A stretch of 64,000 bases of DNA from Mytilus trossulus. Taxonomy: Eukaryota > Mollusca > Bivalvia > Mytilida > Mytilidae. Below the pieces are notes generated by a model that saw only the letters and a list, made by a program, of their open reading frames with translations, did no database searches and was not told the origin of the DNA. The stretch is taken from positions 76,444,682-76,508,681 of the forward strand of contig NC_086386.1 of NCBI RefSeq assembly GCF_036588685.1, in the 5' to 3' direction. A program made the translations under genes and the position numbers. Shown here piece by piece: positions 36,101 to 47,400 of this stretch. The stretch's first letter is position 1. Each line of letters begins with the position of its first letter.

Positions 36101-39100
36101 AGGTCGGACCAGTCGATTTTGTTAGCTTGTGGTCCGACGGACAAGTAGGAATTGGTCGATAAAAATCACTGATTGCATTGCAATCCCCGTTTGTTAACAA
36201 AACAATTTACCTGTGAAAACAATCACACGGTACTGGGGGGTATTACAATTGATCAAATTAATTAATATCTCGGGTGAGCGTCCTTCACAACAATATAAAT
36301 AAAGGCAACAGTAGTATACCGCTGTTCAAAACTCATAAATTCATGGACAAAACACAAAATCGGGGTAACAAGCTAAAACCGAGGGAAACACATTAAATAT
36401 AAGAGGAGAACAACGGCACAACACCGAAACGCAACACACACAGAAATGGATTAAGCAACAGACAAAACACCACGAGAATAACAAATATAACATCAAAACC
36501 AAATACATGAATTTGGGATAGACAAGTACCGTGCCATGTCTTATCTCAATATCTCAAAAATAAGAGAAAACACAAACGACTCAACGTTAAAATGCAACAC
36601 TCACAGAATAAAAAGTGGAAATTTTTGGAAGGAGTAAAACCGCCAGACAAAAAAGTTATGATAACTGAAAATCAAAAGGAAGATCAAAATAAAGTATACG
36701 AAAGTGACAAAAGGAAACGCAAATACCAAAGATTCATGGGAAAAAGATCATGAATGGTTGCATTATATAGTAGATCGGAATTTAATGAACTGTACAATAT
36801 GTGAAAAATTTGCAGTGACAAACCTAGATAGGAAATGTATTTTCGCAACAGGATCGTCAAATTTCAGATTGGATTCTGTACTTGCTCATGAGCAATCAGA
36901 ACAGCACATGTCAAATTAATGTCATTTTTACAGGACCAGTAGATTTGGAGCTGAACCAGTAGAGTTTTCAGTCCACTGGTACGGCGGGCCAGTACACAAA
37001 AAAGCTTAAATTCGCCCCCTGAATACATGGTTAGATTCAGCATATCAAAGAACCCCAAAAGTTCAATTTTTGATGAAATCAAATAGAGTTCAATTTTGGA
37101 TCCTTTAGACCTCAATGTGGACCAATTTGATAACCCAGCACAAACATCAAAAATCTAAATACCATGGTTAGATTAAGCATATATCAAAGAATCCCATATA
37201 TACAATTTTTATTGAAATCAAACAAAGTTTTATTTTGGACCCCAATTTGGACCAACCTGAAAACTGGGCTTATAATCCACAAAAATGTGTCCAAAGTACA
37301 CGGATGCCCCACTCACACTATCATTTTCTGTGTTCAGTGGACCATGAAATTGGGGTAAACACTTTAATTTGGCACTAAAATTAGAGAGATCATATCATAA
37401 GGAGCATGTGTTCTAACTTCTAAGTTTCAAGTTGATTGGACTTCAACTGCATCAAAAACTACCTTGACCAAAAACTTTAACCTGAGGCAGGACGAACGGA
37501 CATATACAAAATGATACATGTGTGTTTCGCAAGGTAAAATGTTTATGTGTTTCACCTGGCTACAAATGTATAAGGTAAATATATGTGTGTTACACAAGGT
37601 AAAATGTTTATGTGTTTCACCTGGATATAAGGTTAATATATGTGTGTTTTGCAAGGTAAAATGTTTGTGTACATTTCACCTGGCTATAAGGTAAATATAT
37701 GTGTGTTTCGCAAGGTAAAATGTTTGTGTGTTTCACCTGGCTATAAGATAAATATATATGTGTGTTTCACCATGTTCACCTAGCAATATTTGTGTTTCAT
37801 CTTGGACACAATTACAAAATTCAATGTTTCCACACACTTCTACCAATTTTTTTTGCTGTAAGGAACTGGCAAGATAGGCGTGTTCCTTTTTTTAATGTTA
37901 AATGTATTGTCAAGCATATGTTTGTCAGACAAATGGAAAACATATTGCATGAAAAATTGACAGCTGCACTGAGGGTAATATCTTTCTGTGTGTCAACCTA
38001 GAATTATGTGTGCGTGTTTCAATTGGCAGTAATGTACATGAATATCTCTGTGTGTTTGTGTCATGTGAGTGTTTCATCTGGTAATGTTTTCCTGCGTCAT
38101 GTGTGTTTTTCAGCTGGCAATTAATTTCTATGTCATGTGTTTTTTTCAACTGGCAATGTCTTTCTATGTCATGTGTGTGTTTCAGCTGGCAATGTCTTTC
38201 TGTGGCATGTGTGTGTTTAATCTGACAATTTCTTTCTATATCATGTGTGTTTAATCTGACAATGTCTTTCTATGTCATTTGAGTGTTTCAACTAGCAATG
38301 TCTTTCTGTGTGTTTAACTTAGCAATATCTTGATACAGTACAAAACAACAGAATTATAACTATATGCATATATGACAGGGTCATAAATCAGGACACGAAC
38401 ACACACAATTTTAAAATAAATATCTGAACACCCCGAATAGATATTTAAGACTGTTCATCCTATGTGTTCTTGGTAGTATTTCTTGTTAATTTTTGTGTAA
38501 ATCAATGAATAAAAGCTTAAGAAATCTGTTATAAAAGGAGGAACGGTTACTAACTGAAAGGGCTGCATAGCCAGTCAAGGTCTGACATTAAAAACGTTCA
38601 TCATCGAAAGACAGCTGTCATGTTTGCTTGTACTGTACATTGTTACATTTTAAATTTAATTTAGGTGTGGATTTGAGATTTTATGTAGGGGGAAACTCCA
38701 ATCATTTAGCAGATAAAACATGTAAGAGTGTTAAATATTAACATAAAATTGGATGTGATTTTAATAATGAATTACATTTTCATCTGTTATAAGGTGGTGC
38801 CCTCTAGCATGATTCTGCATTTCATTTATTGCTAGGACCTTCGCAGCCATTACCATTATACATGTTATACTTAAAATTGTATACATTCACTTCATTACAG
38901 GTATGATAGTATACACATAAAATTCTATAAATATGTACATACCTGTTGGCCAGTTTGTATAAACATGATCGGTTATATCTGCCGCTGAATCATTCGGTAA
39001 AAACAAAAATTCTTTTGTCTTGCCACTAACCAGTATAAGTCTAAGGTTTATCTGAAAATGAAAATACAAATATTGCATTTAAATTACTTGACTTAATTAT

Positions 39101-41369
39101 AAGCTGAAGTGGTGCTGTAGAAGGAATGATTTGGCTTTAATTACATGTACATATAAATGTATATTATTACCAAGAAAACCCCTAGAAAACTTAGAGTGCC
39201 TGTCGAGTCCAAAATTCAGTCATTTCTAATTGTTTGTTTGGCAAATAGGACAAGTTCACCAATTCTTTTTACAGTCAAGATTGTCACCCCAAAACATGTT
39301 CCCCCCCCCCTTTCACTTTTGCACCTAGAGCCTGCCTATTGGCACACTTTTAATCAATGGTTTTGTGTTTAATCCTTTGGTAATCCAGTTTTACTCAGTG
39401 CTATGAATTGACACATTTGGAGGCAGGAAAACGAATCGATGTAGTTAATGAAAATTTACTGTCTACAGTGTCATTTTTGACCAGCACTGAAAGGAGAGAT
39501 AACCCGCGAACACAAGATAGATTAGAATACCGCCAAAGCACAAATATTCGTCAGAAACCATGTATTTATTGCAACGATACGCACGAACCCGCAAAATGCT
39601 TTAAAGTTCCAGATTATGAACACCTGATAACAATAATCAAACACAATAGATTATGCTTTAATTGCTTGGGAACGCACCGCGCAAATGAATGTAGATCTCA
39701 AATTCGTTGCCGACTCTGTATCAAGAAGCACCATACATGTACTAGTTTATGTACCCAACATACCGATAGATCGTACTTCGATAAACTGTCAAATGTACAT
39801 TTGTAACATGTGTAAATAAATATGAAACGTCAGTACACACTGTAGTCAACAATGAAAGTGTTGCCACTGCCACAAGTTTCCATTCATCCACGATACAATC
39901 CCTTTCAAGCGTATTATTTTGGAAATTGCTGTAGCACCCATTTGGAGTGAACATCAAGGAAGGAACCTGAATATATATATTATTCGATGAAGGAGCACAG
40001 CGTTCTTTTGTGACCGAGGAATTAGCTTCAAAACTAGATATTAAGACAGAAGGTACCGAAGTGATTAATCTTTCTACATTTGGAAATACAAGCACTAAAG
40101 TTCAACACTTACCAAAAGCTATTATATAGGTTAAGCCAATAGAAGGGGAGAAAATACCAATTGAAGTTTAAGTAGTTCCTACTATAGCAAGTCCGATCAC
40201 AAATTATAGTGCAAATAAAACACGAGATTTCAAACATCTAGAAGGATTAAGATTAACACACCCGATCACGTACGACAACAATTTTAGTATATCTTTACTG
40301 ATAGGAGCTGATTTTTACTGGGATTTTATAGAGGATACCGTTATTAGAGGAATAGGCCCGACAGCTGTTAAGTCTAAACTAGGCTACCTGTTGTCTGGTC
40401 CGACATTACCGGGTGTGAATTGTAAATTGGGATCTGGAGCCGTAGGATTATTCAACATCTTGACAAATCAAAAACCGGAAGAGTCACTAGGAGAAGTCGA
40501 CACACAATGTGATGATGAAAATATGTACCTAGAAACATCAGTAGAATTTCATGAAAATAGATCCGTACTGAAGTTACCATGGAAACATGATCACAAGACC
40601 TTACCAATAAATGTTATTACAAAACAGAGAACTGATAACATTAGAGAGTTTCATAAAAAGAGCAGGGACAATAAAATCAACACCCGTGTCGGAGATACTG
40701 TGCAAGTTTATGGAAGAAAAACATGAACTCGGTGGAAAAAGGAAGTATCGAAGAATTATTTGTTGGAAACGATGGTCAAACTTTATCCACTAGAGATGAA
40801 CGAAGAGGAGCTACCAAATACAGCAGATGAGACAAATGAAGTTGATACCAGAAGAACACCGCCTATGGATGTCCAATTTTATTTAAAATTATTATAGAGA
40901 CTGATTATTTTTAATTTTATCATATGTAGTGATTTCAAGAGACAGTAATTGTCATCATATTTTTTCGTTTCATATGTGAACAGTTAAAGAAATATTTGAC
41001 TTTTTTACAAAGATATACTTTTGCGGCCCCCCAGTATGTTGAGAATATAATGCAAACGTTAACATTATTGTTTCCCGTATTAACATCTTATGTCTATGAT
41101 GTTACTTTGTATCTTTGTATGGGCGCCTTCAATATAGATTTTGAGCATAAAAGCAACACAACGCAAAGTATTGAGTTATAGTCGTTTATCACAATACACT
41201 AATGTTGATTTTCTATAGAATCAACAATCTTGATTTAATTTAACTCATTTGCAGTGTCCATAAGTTCACTGTTCAGCTAAGAAAAGGACACATTTTATTG
41301 CATGCATAGCTAACCTACTATATCTTTAACAAAAGTTACCTTATCCACAGGTACGCCTCTTGATCCCAT
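30057..41369 (-). CDS. UBL3: UBL3, membrane-anchored ubiquitin-fold protein (5 coding exons, gene span)
   Basis: Five coding exons on the - strand: 41369-41340, 39051-38943, 33499-33413, 33125-33048 and 30118-30057. They total 366 nt (121 residues plus stop), with phases 0, 1, 1, 1 all matching. After a 10-residue leader (MGSRGVPVDK) comes the ubiquitin-like fold: INLRLILVSGKTKEFLF, NDSAADITDHVYTNWP, SSNILRLIYQGRFLHGN, GKTTVMHLVAREN LPEP. The C-terminus is GCGTCCVIL: a CaaX box (Cys118, CVIL) for prenylation with a neighbouring Cys for acylation. UBL3/MUB proteins sit on membranes and act in protein sorting to vesicles. They are not processed to a free Gly-Gly end, in line with the absence of one here. 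Length and exon pattern fit the animal family (about 117 residues). The gene is head-to-head with the PDZ gene at 44.4 kb. Confidence 0.95.
30731..30957. mobile_element. 227-bp MITE with AGGGACGACATCAAAA ends (UBL3 intron 4)
   Basis: AGGGACGACATCAAAAGTTC...GGATAAAAAACT at the left is inverted at the right as AGTTTTTTATCC...TTTTGATGTCGTCCCT. The middle has C-rich tracts. No frame. Confidence 0.75.
31800..33035. mobile_element. hAT-like non-autonomous element, 1.24 kb (UBL3 intron 4)
   Basis: Termini CAGTGTTCCAGCTAGG and CCTAGCTGGAACACTG are perfect inverted repeats, and the CAGTG end is typical of hAT elements. Both ends carry subterminal AAAGGGC strings (AAAAGGGCAGGGTGCC left, GGGCGGGCGCCGCGGCC right). 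No long transposase frame, so internally deleted or non-autonomous. An 8-bp target duplication is not clear. Confidence 0.68.
33048..33125 (-). CDS. UBL3: UBL3 coding exon 4
   Basis: Acceptor TTATTTCAG|CTTTAC, donor CAAG|GTATGG. Encodes LQLPVGKTTVMHLVARENLP and EPNNQ. A hAT-like element ends only 12 bp beyond the donor in the following intron. Confidence 0.95.
33126..33412 (-). other. UBL3 intron 3
   Basis: Short intron of 287 bp. Contains a strongly decayed SINE-like tail at 33345-33380 (ATAGTTGTCGCTTTGGCTAT). No other feature seen. Confidence 0.5.
33413..33499 (-). CDS. UBL3: UBL3 coding exon 3
   Basis: Acceptor TTTATAG|ATTGG, donor GGTG|GTATGT. Encodes DWSEEQLPSSNILRLIYQGR and FLHGNVTLG; the IYQGRFL core is diagnostic of UBL3. 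Confidence 0.95.
34303..34352. repeat. Two-copy direct repeat (UBL3 intron 2)
   Basis: AATATTGTGTCAATTGAGACGAGCTT appears twice back to back, as consecutive 26-27 bp units. It sits within a weak inverted pair, ATCTTATGAAAACATGA (34206) and TCATGTTTTCTCATAAGA (34353). Confidence 0.7.
35498..35595 (+). repeat. SINE family B, forward copy
   Basis: AAAGAAGATGTGGTATGATT, GCCAATGAGACAACCACATT and AAGACCAAAATGACACAGAC follow the family-B head; sits in UBL3 intron 2 and is cut off downstream. Confidence 0.7.
36296..36450 (+). repeat. GGCAACAGTAGTATACCGCT repeat (twice nested)
   Basis: Same family as 20125-20320: GGCAACAGTAGTATACCGCT, CATAAATTCATGGACAAAAC, CGAGGGAAACACATTAAATA. It lies inside the hAT-like element, which lies inside the older repeat. 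Confidence 0.6.
36704..36919 (+). pseudogene. Zinc-finger fragment of a hAT/ZNF862-type transposon protein
   Basis: A 71-codon frame, with WEKDHEWLHYIVD, CTICEKF, FATGSSNFRLDSVLAHEQSE and QHM. The spacing W...C-x2-C...F-x-TGS-x-NFR...H-x4-S-x2-H is the TTF/BED-like finger found at the N-terminus of hAT-derived proteins such as the ZNF862/C17orf113 group. Upstream, KVYESDKRKR lies in a different frame, so a frameshift separates them. No catalytic domain remains. Confidence 0.5.
37500..38340. repeat. Minisatellite, two related unit types (UBL3 intron 2)
   Basis: 37500-37790 repeats AAGGTAAAATGTTTATGTGT and TTCACCTGGCTATAAGGTAA at about 60 bp. 38050-38330 repeats TCATGTGTGTGTTTCAGCTG and GCAATGTCTTTCTATG at about 38 bp. 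Frames with HTHIFTLY or CVFQLAMSF on either strand derive from these repeats. Confidence 0.75.
38943..39051 (-). CDS. UBL3: UBL3 coding exon 2
   Basis: Acceptor CATTTTCAG|ATAAAC, donor ACAG|GTATGT. Encodes INLRLILVSGKTKEFLFLPN and DSAADITDHVYTNWPT, the first strands and helix of the ubiquitin-like fold. Confidence 0.95.
39408..39806 (+). pseudogene. BEL/Pao gag fragment with zinc knuckles
   Basis: A 132-codon frame. Cys/His pattern CIYCNDTHEPAKC...LCFNCLGTHRANEC..QIRCRLCIKKHHT.LC, the double knuckle plus HHTSLC-like ending typical of BEL/Pao elements. No intact downstream frame, hence a relic. Confidence 0.75.
39985..40470 (+). pseudogene. BEL/Pao protease-region (DUF1758) fragment
   Basis: Reads EGAQRSFVTEELASKLDIKT and STFGNTSTKVQHLPKA, a stop, then FKHLEGLRLTHPI, LLIGADFYWDF and KLGYLLSGPTLPG. 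This is the conserved order of the DUF1758 region. At least one in-frame stop. Confidence 0.65.
41340..41369 (-). CDS. UBL3: UBL3 coding exon 1
   Basis: Ten codons, MGSRGVPVDK, ending AAG|GTAACT. Too short for frame searches. Placed by phase 0 joining to exon 2 and by the known short N-terminal leader of UBL3. Confidence 0.8.
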
Positions 41370-41599
41370 ATTCTAACAAAATAAATAAATGAAGCGTATT
41401 TTTTTTATTTAACTTGTTGAGGAAACAGGATAACAAAGTGTCAGTGACAGTGGTTTTGTTGTGACACCGTTTTGTTTATTTTTCAGCTTGCGATTGTTTT
41501 ATCATCATTTTGATTTCTAAGTAGACAGTACATTTCTGGGAGACTTAGTTTAAGCTAATTGAAATATATAATCATAAATAGTTCCAAATCATCCTTGCT

Positions 41600-41745
41600 T
41601 TGTAGTAGATCTTTGTTCGAGCCGATAAACAACTTCTCTCAGCTGTTATGGCGGCCGTTAGATGAATCTCGGGAAAATTAGCAATTTGCGCCTGCGTTGC
41701 AGAGTGATTCTTGTTTCCGGTTCGAAAAAATAACTTTGTAAGTGG
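41600..41745 (-). promoter_or_regulatory. Possible UBL3 promoter/first-exon region
   Basis: The only stretch nearby with clustered CpG. Contains GCCGCCAT on the - strand (YY1-like) and TTGCGCCTGCGTTGC (NRF1-like, one or two mismatches). Lies 230-375 bp upstream of the UBL3 start codon. Inferred from position and motifs only. Confidence 0.35.
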
Positions 41746-42392
41746 TTTAAAGTTTATATTACATATAACTTGTTTATTTGAAGCTATTTTATTCAAAGAA
41801 TAATTGAAACAAACGGTTTAGCTTGCATCACTAACTGTATTCATGAGATATTGATTTAAATAAATTTATTTTACCTGTCCATAATTTTTTGGGAGAAAGG
41901 CCACAGGCACTTGTTTCTGTCAATATGGGGTTTACTATCCATACCCGTACGAAAAATTATGTGTTGAACATGTTGAATGTATGCAAACTTTGCCAAAACC
42001 AAGAAATTAGATATCACCCTAATGAGTCTTCTTCTTCTTGTCTGCTATAAGCATCCTTTATAAGGATTACCACCCTGAGTTATGGCGTTTAAAGGAAGCT
42101 TTTTGAGCCTGTATAGGTACAGATTAATGTGAGCCTTTGCCTATCCAATTCCCCAGCCAGGCCGTGAAAGGTCTTATTACCAGAAAGTTAACCTTCCCTA
42201 AACATAATAAATATAATAACAAAATAAAACATACCAACTCACAAACTCACCTGATTCGCTCAGTCCTCAAAGTATAAAAAGTGTATTTTTTCTATGTATC
42301 AAAGATCCTTTTTTAAATATCAGTCAAGCCACTAAAAATTGGAACCCACAATCATGACAATATTATACAATGTTATATATATATTTGTAATA

Positions 42393-43067
42393 CAGTCAGG
42401 GGTACTACTTGTACAAGTGTATTTTATTTACTTGAAGAAGTGAAAAAAAATATACACATATAAGTAAATAAATAATGTTTGAATACTCTCCCCTTAATTT
42501 TCTGAAAAATTCAATTGTATAAGTAAATTTTTCTTACAATCCCACAAAAATCCTCAAGTTTTTAGATGCAAAATCATGCCTTTAATGATTTTTCCCAGGT
42601 TTGCTCAAATTTTTTCATCAAAGTTCAATGTTTCATCTCATTAATTCATCAAAGAAACTGATTGAGCAAAGATCTTGTATATTTGCGCAAGGCATTCAAA
42701 AATTGCTCCTTTGGGGCTTGTAAATGAGCTGTGTTTAGAAGATAACAGACAAATGGGACTTTCATTGTCCATGAAATTACACTTAAATGATTAGTAAAGA
42801 CATCTGCAAAGGGTACACAATTTAAAATTCTATTAGAGCAAAGAAATCTTAAGAATTCAAGAAAAGAAGAAAGGATGATTTTTTTACTTATACAAGTAAA
42901 AAAAATCTGAATGACTAAGGGACATAACTAAGCCAATATTTTTCTTACCTATACAAGTAAATAAAATTCACTTGTATAAGTATCCTACAAATTTACTTAT
43001 ATGTGTATATTTTTTTTTACTTCTTCAAGTAAATAAAATACACTTGTACAAGTAGTACCCCTGACTG
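42393..43067. mobile_element. 675-bp TIR element with about 77-bp ends and TA duplication
   Basis: CAGTCAGGGGTACTACTTGT...AAGTGTATTTTATTTACTTG..., inverted exactly at the right end, with TA at 42391-42392 and 43068-43069. Subterminal copies of ATACAAGTAAATAAAATTCA also occur near 42955. No transposase frame; a Tc1/mariner-type MITE placed between the divergent UBL3 and PDZ gene starts. Confidence 0.82.
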
Positions 43068-43069
43068 TA

Positions 43070-44362
43070 ATATGCATGATATCATGGATATGCCGATGAC
43101 TAAGATTACCTGAACACAGCTTTGTATATGTCTATTCTGTGATGTCTCCATCTGGTATTATCCACTGAACTATAATTACTTATCGTACATAATATGCTTT
43201 CCATAAGGTAGATTTAAAATAAATATAAATTTTGGGGTATTAATTGTAACACCTTCATTTATTGCTCATCAGCACTCATGCTCATTGATCATGTTGATAT
43301 CCAGCTTGTCCAATCAGATTTTTTTTTAGCGTTACTCTATTGACTCAGCTTACCTTCTCTGCCTCCACTGATTTTCTCATTTTTGAAATATGTATATTGT
43401 TTTGGTTTTTTTAGTTTTTAACATGTCTAATATGTCATGCATGTTGTACATGTCTCAAAGCTATTTTTGACAGAATTAACACATGTATACATGAATTGTC
43501 ATTAATTAACACCCACCTCCTCTTCTTGTTTCAGACAGGTTCAGAAATCTACAAATTTTGTGTCTATAAATAGATGGGTTTAGCCCAACTCTTTATTAAA
43601 TATAGGACATGTAGGAAGATGTGGTATGAGTGCCAATTCACAATGAGACAATTATCCACTTTAGTTATAAATGATTGAAACAGATATAACCAATTATAGG
43701 CAACCATACATCCTTCAACAATGTGAAAAACCCATACCCTATCATCATGATCATGTCTATGAAACAATTCAATCAAGAATACATTGCACAATGTTGTACT
43801 AACAGCCTACAATGTATTTTATAACAAATCAAATTATGTTAAAAAAAATATGACCAATCATTTAAATGTGTAATTTGATTACTTGAGCATGTTGAGTGTC
43901 AATAATTTCCCCAAACAATTCACATGAGAATAAAATTTGGCCAATCAAAGAAAAAAATAGAAAAAAGATGCACAATTAACATGATTTAAACAAAAAATAA
44001 GTCATTTATTGTAAATAGTGGGGAATTATTTCCAAAAATTTCAATATTTTGCATAAAAATTACATAATCATTGTGTAAAATCATCATTGCAATAAAGGCA
44101 AGTTTCAAAATTTCTGTCATGTCTGTATCAGATTTTTATGAAGGTTGAATGTATCGCATTAGTGCAATGTATAAGTATATATAAACAAGAAAACCTTGTC
44201 CATTTCAATTGACCTTTGAGGTACATCATCATATAATCTCTGATCAGTAAGATTTCATTGCATTTATTCCCCCCCCCTTTATTTCTCAAAATTTTAGTTC
44301 TCCAAAAAGTCACATGATAATCAGCTTATTAAACATTATGTGGTTATTTTTTTTAATTTTCA
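43070..44362. other. Intergenic, upstream of the PDZ gene
   Basis: A forward family-B SINE lies at 43614-43790 (GAAGATGTGGTATGAGTGCC). The rest is AT-rich. A 5' non-coding exon and promoter of the PDZ gene should lie upstream of the acceptor at 44363 but could not be identified. Confidence 0.45.
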
Positions 44363-44422
44363 GGTACATTGTACTATTTCATGGAAATTTTGTCCTGATG
44401 TTGATCTTTACTGAAACAGATT

Positions 44423-44484
44423 ATGTCAACGACAGTGTGCCTAACCCAAGTTTTAGATAAAGAGGAACTTTTAAATGGATTAAG
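44423..44484 (+). CDS. STXBP4: PDZ gene exon 1 (start codon)
   Basis: The exon begins at 44364 after TTTAATTTTCAG. ATG at 44423 opens MSTTVCLTQVLDKEELLNGL; donor TTAAG|GTATGC. Two short upstream ATG frames precede it in the same exon (44381 and 44398), which could lower translation. Confidence 0.55.
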
Positions 44485-47400
44485 GTATGCATGGTATGGT
44501 ACCAGTCTTCACGCTGAGTGGCAACTCAGGCAGCTCAGGCTAGTAAAATTGCTCTCGGGCCTGTAAAAATCATATCTACAGACCAACAGAATAACCAAAA
44601 AATTTCAAAAATTGAGCTCTGGGCTTGTAGATTTCAAATTTCGTCGTGAAGACTGTGGTACACAATGATACATTCAGCATTATTTACATGATTTTGAAAA
44701 TAAGGAGATGTGGTATGATTGTCAACTAAACACCTAGCTATCTAATAAGTGAATATTAAACATGTTAAAGATGTACAAATGATGTATAGATGCTAATGGA
44801 CAAACATGTGCACAACTGCAGGTCACTGTACCAGTGTAAAACTCAGCTAGAGCCAGGTTTTATTCCTGCATTAAACATGTTGAAGATCCATTGGTAGCCT
44901 TAGGCTTTTTTCTGCACTTTGATTGGGTTGTTGTCTCTTTGACACATTCCCTGACTTTATTCTCTTTTTCATATTCATCTTTGATAAAAAAATAAATTAA
45001 AAAAATTGCATTAATGAAATAATTTTAGAATGGAAAGACTGAACATCATCAACATGCTGAAATAAAAAAATAAGGAGAACAAATTATATAACAATTCATA
45101 AATCCACAGAAATAATTTCACTAATCATGCTAATCTTTATTGCTCAAGTTGTTCAAATATTAATTTTAGTGATGTTGACTTATTACATATATATTGAAGG
45201 GTCAACATCACAAAAATTAATATTCAAGAAAGGATGTTTTATGTTTTATAGATATCTTGCAATACATGTTCGTTCTTATAGGATTCTGTCTTTTGTGCTT
45301 GTTCAATGAATTGTTATGTAATATTTTACATGATGAGATTTTTCAGTTTACATTTCAGTAATGATGAGGATGAAGTATCTAGAGCTGCAGAGGAGATAGA
45401 GTTTGATGATTGCTCTAAAGGTCTTGGTAAGAATTTATTGACGTAGGGAGGGGGGGCAGGACCTTTTTAAGGACGTTGGGATCAGGTGTTTTAAACCTCT
45501 GGATTTCTGAATTGACCCTTTCAGGATTAGGGATTTAATTTTTTTTTCGAAATTTCGGGATGTTGGGATTTAATTTTGACTAAAATTAGGACCTAGGTAT
45601 TTTATGTTTTTAAGCCCGGGATTTTTTGGATCAGGACCCTCCGACCCCTCCTCCAAACCCCCACCCCCCTCAATGATACTGTAGATTCATTTATTTTTTG
45701 TGGACTGAGAAAAATAGCACTTTCACAGATATTTTTTATTCATGGTTATGCCAAAGTCAGCATACTTGTAACATGTGTAAGCCAATAGGACTTTTTTTGT
45801 AAAACTTTGATCATTTAAATCTTTTTTTAACCTTTACCCATGAAATCCATGAAAAATTGTAAGCTTACACTATGTACGTAAGCAATTCCCATTTTTTTGT
45901 CACTTCCCAGGTCCTGCTCTACCTCATTTCCTGTTTTTACGACAATGATTAAACTTTCACATGTCACACTTACAAAAAAATAGGCAAACCCATGTCACCA
46001 TTATAAATACCTTAATAAGACCCACTCCCTACTTTAAAAATTTTAAAAAAGAAATTTTACCATTCAGTGCTTACAAGCACTTTGATTAAGCTCAGATGAA
46101 TTATACTTTAAATATTAAATTGTTCTTTCACATTCACCATGTTTACAGCTTTCTTGTTAATAAATACCTCACACATGGTTTATACAATGTATATATGACA
46201 TGTATGACAAGGGTGTTAATAAAACTGCTAATTAAACTCTATTTTTTTTCAACTATTGAACCTATTATAAATGAAATAAGTTTTATATGTACCACGCTAT
46301 TTAAGAGTGAACATTGTTAAATGAACTCATCCTGTGGATTCGTTGTTTAAATACGTTTAGTTACATAGTGTAAGCTTAATGAGTAATATGTGGTATATAT
46401 GTTTTGTGACATCATTTAAAAGTGGCCTGGTGATTTTTATCCAATAAAAAGTGGGGTGTCGTTGTAGCCCCTTGCTTAGCACGTGCACAAGAAAATCGAT
46501 CCAGTCAATTTTTCAAAAATCAGCTTGTTCATTCAGAAAGCCTTGTCCACATGCATTCACTTAACTGTCAGTCACATGCAGTTGTTACAAAGAGGCGGAG
46601 TTTAAATCATGGTATAACATGAAAAATATCAGATTAAACCATAGCCAAGCTCTGCCTATCTACATGAAGTTACTAGCACAAAGTACTTCATGATTCTTTT
46701 AATTGGAATAACATATCAATCTTTAAACTAAACCATGGTTTTTTAACAAAATAAATGCTGTATTATGATACAAATACTTTTAAATATTTACTCTTGAGTT
46801 CAGTTTAACCCTTTCAACGCTATACACAACATATGCCGCGATGACATACGCCGTCCGCCACTGCTATTCGCGGCATATGCCGCGATGACAACGATTTTTC
46901 ATAAGGACTCTTAAACCATTCGTTTTTCATTCAGGTCCTCTCTAATTTTTCCTTTTATGAATCGAGGATATACAAGGTCTCATTTGCGCTTGAAATCCAG
47001 GCAATTTTTTATTGTAAAATCATGCAGTAGAAGGAAAATTGAAGGAAAATAAAAACAAATATTTTGACAAATACAAATGGCGGAAATCGGAAACGAAGCT
47101 GTAAATATGGAAATATTTCAGCATTTCTATGGGGAAACTTACAACAAGGATTAGTTAAAAGGTTTCTTGTTACCTCAATTTGTTTATTACATTCAATTCG
47201 TGTGGGAAATATGATTTGATCGATCATTACGAGACGTAGAAAAAGGGGTGAAAACGGAGGTTGACTTAAAATTTTTAGAATGGAGCCACTGATTTGTGCC
47301 ACGATTACATAATCCGTTGTGTATGGTGCAATGCGCTACGGAATCGGGCAATTGATGTCTTCTTTATTATATGGCAGATAAAACAACAAAATAGATGAAG

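Larger units (their letters stand above)
36066..37021 (+). mobile_element. hAT-like element nested in the repeat at 35.8-37.5 kb
   Basis: Ends CAGGGGTCGAAATTA and TAAATTCGCCCCCTG (inverted), flanked by AATACA on both sides. Removing it restores the host repeat. It carries a zinc-finger frame (36704-36919) and a further nested repeat at 36296-36450. Confidence 0.7.
35805..37495 (-). mobile_element. Reverse, interrupted copy of the 'ACGACCGCA' element
   Basis: The left end (GATGCTCCGCAGGGC...TATAAGACCGCAGAG...) is the reverse complement of 52790-52870, and 37022-37240 matches the AAAGAACCCCAAAAGTTCAA blocks of 51640-52110 in reverse. The homology is split by another transposon at 36066-37021. 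No intact frame. Confidence 0.72.
39400..41200 (+). mobile_element. Degraded BEL/Pao LTR retrotransposon (UBL3 intron 1)
   Basis: Opposite strand to UBL3. Pieces in order: a gag-type zinc-knuckle block (39408-39806), a retropepsin-like DUF1758 block (about 39985-40470), and a DUF5641-like C-terminal block of pol (about 40590-40870) with GDTVQVYG, IEELFVGNDGQTL and KLYPLE. Reverse transcriptase, RNase H and integrase are missing between the protease and DUF5641 parts. Stops and frame shifts interrupt every part. 41020-41200 (GCGGCCCCCCAGTATGTTGA) may be LTR remnant. Confidence 0.7.
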
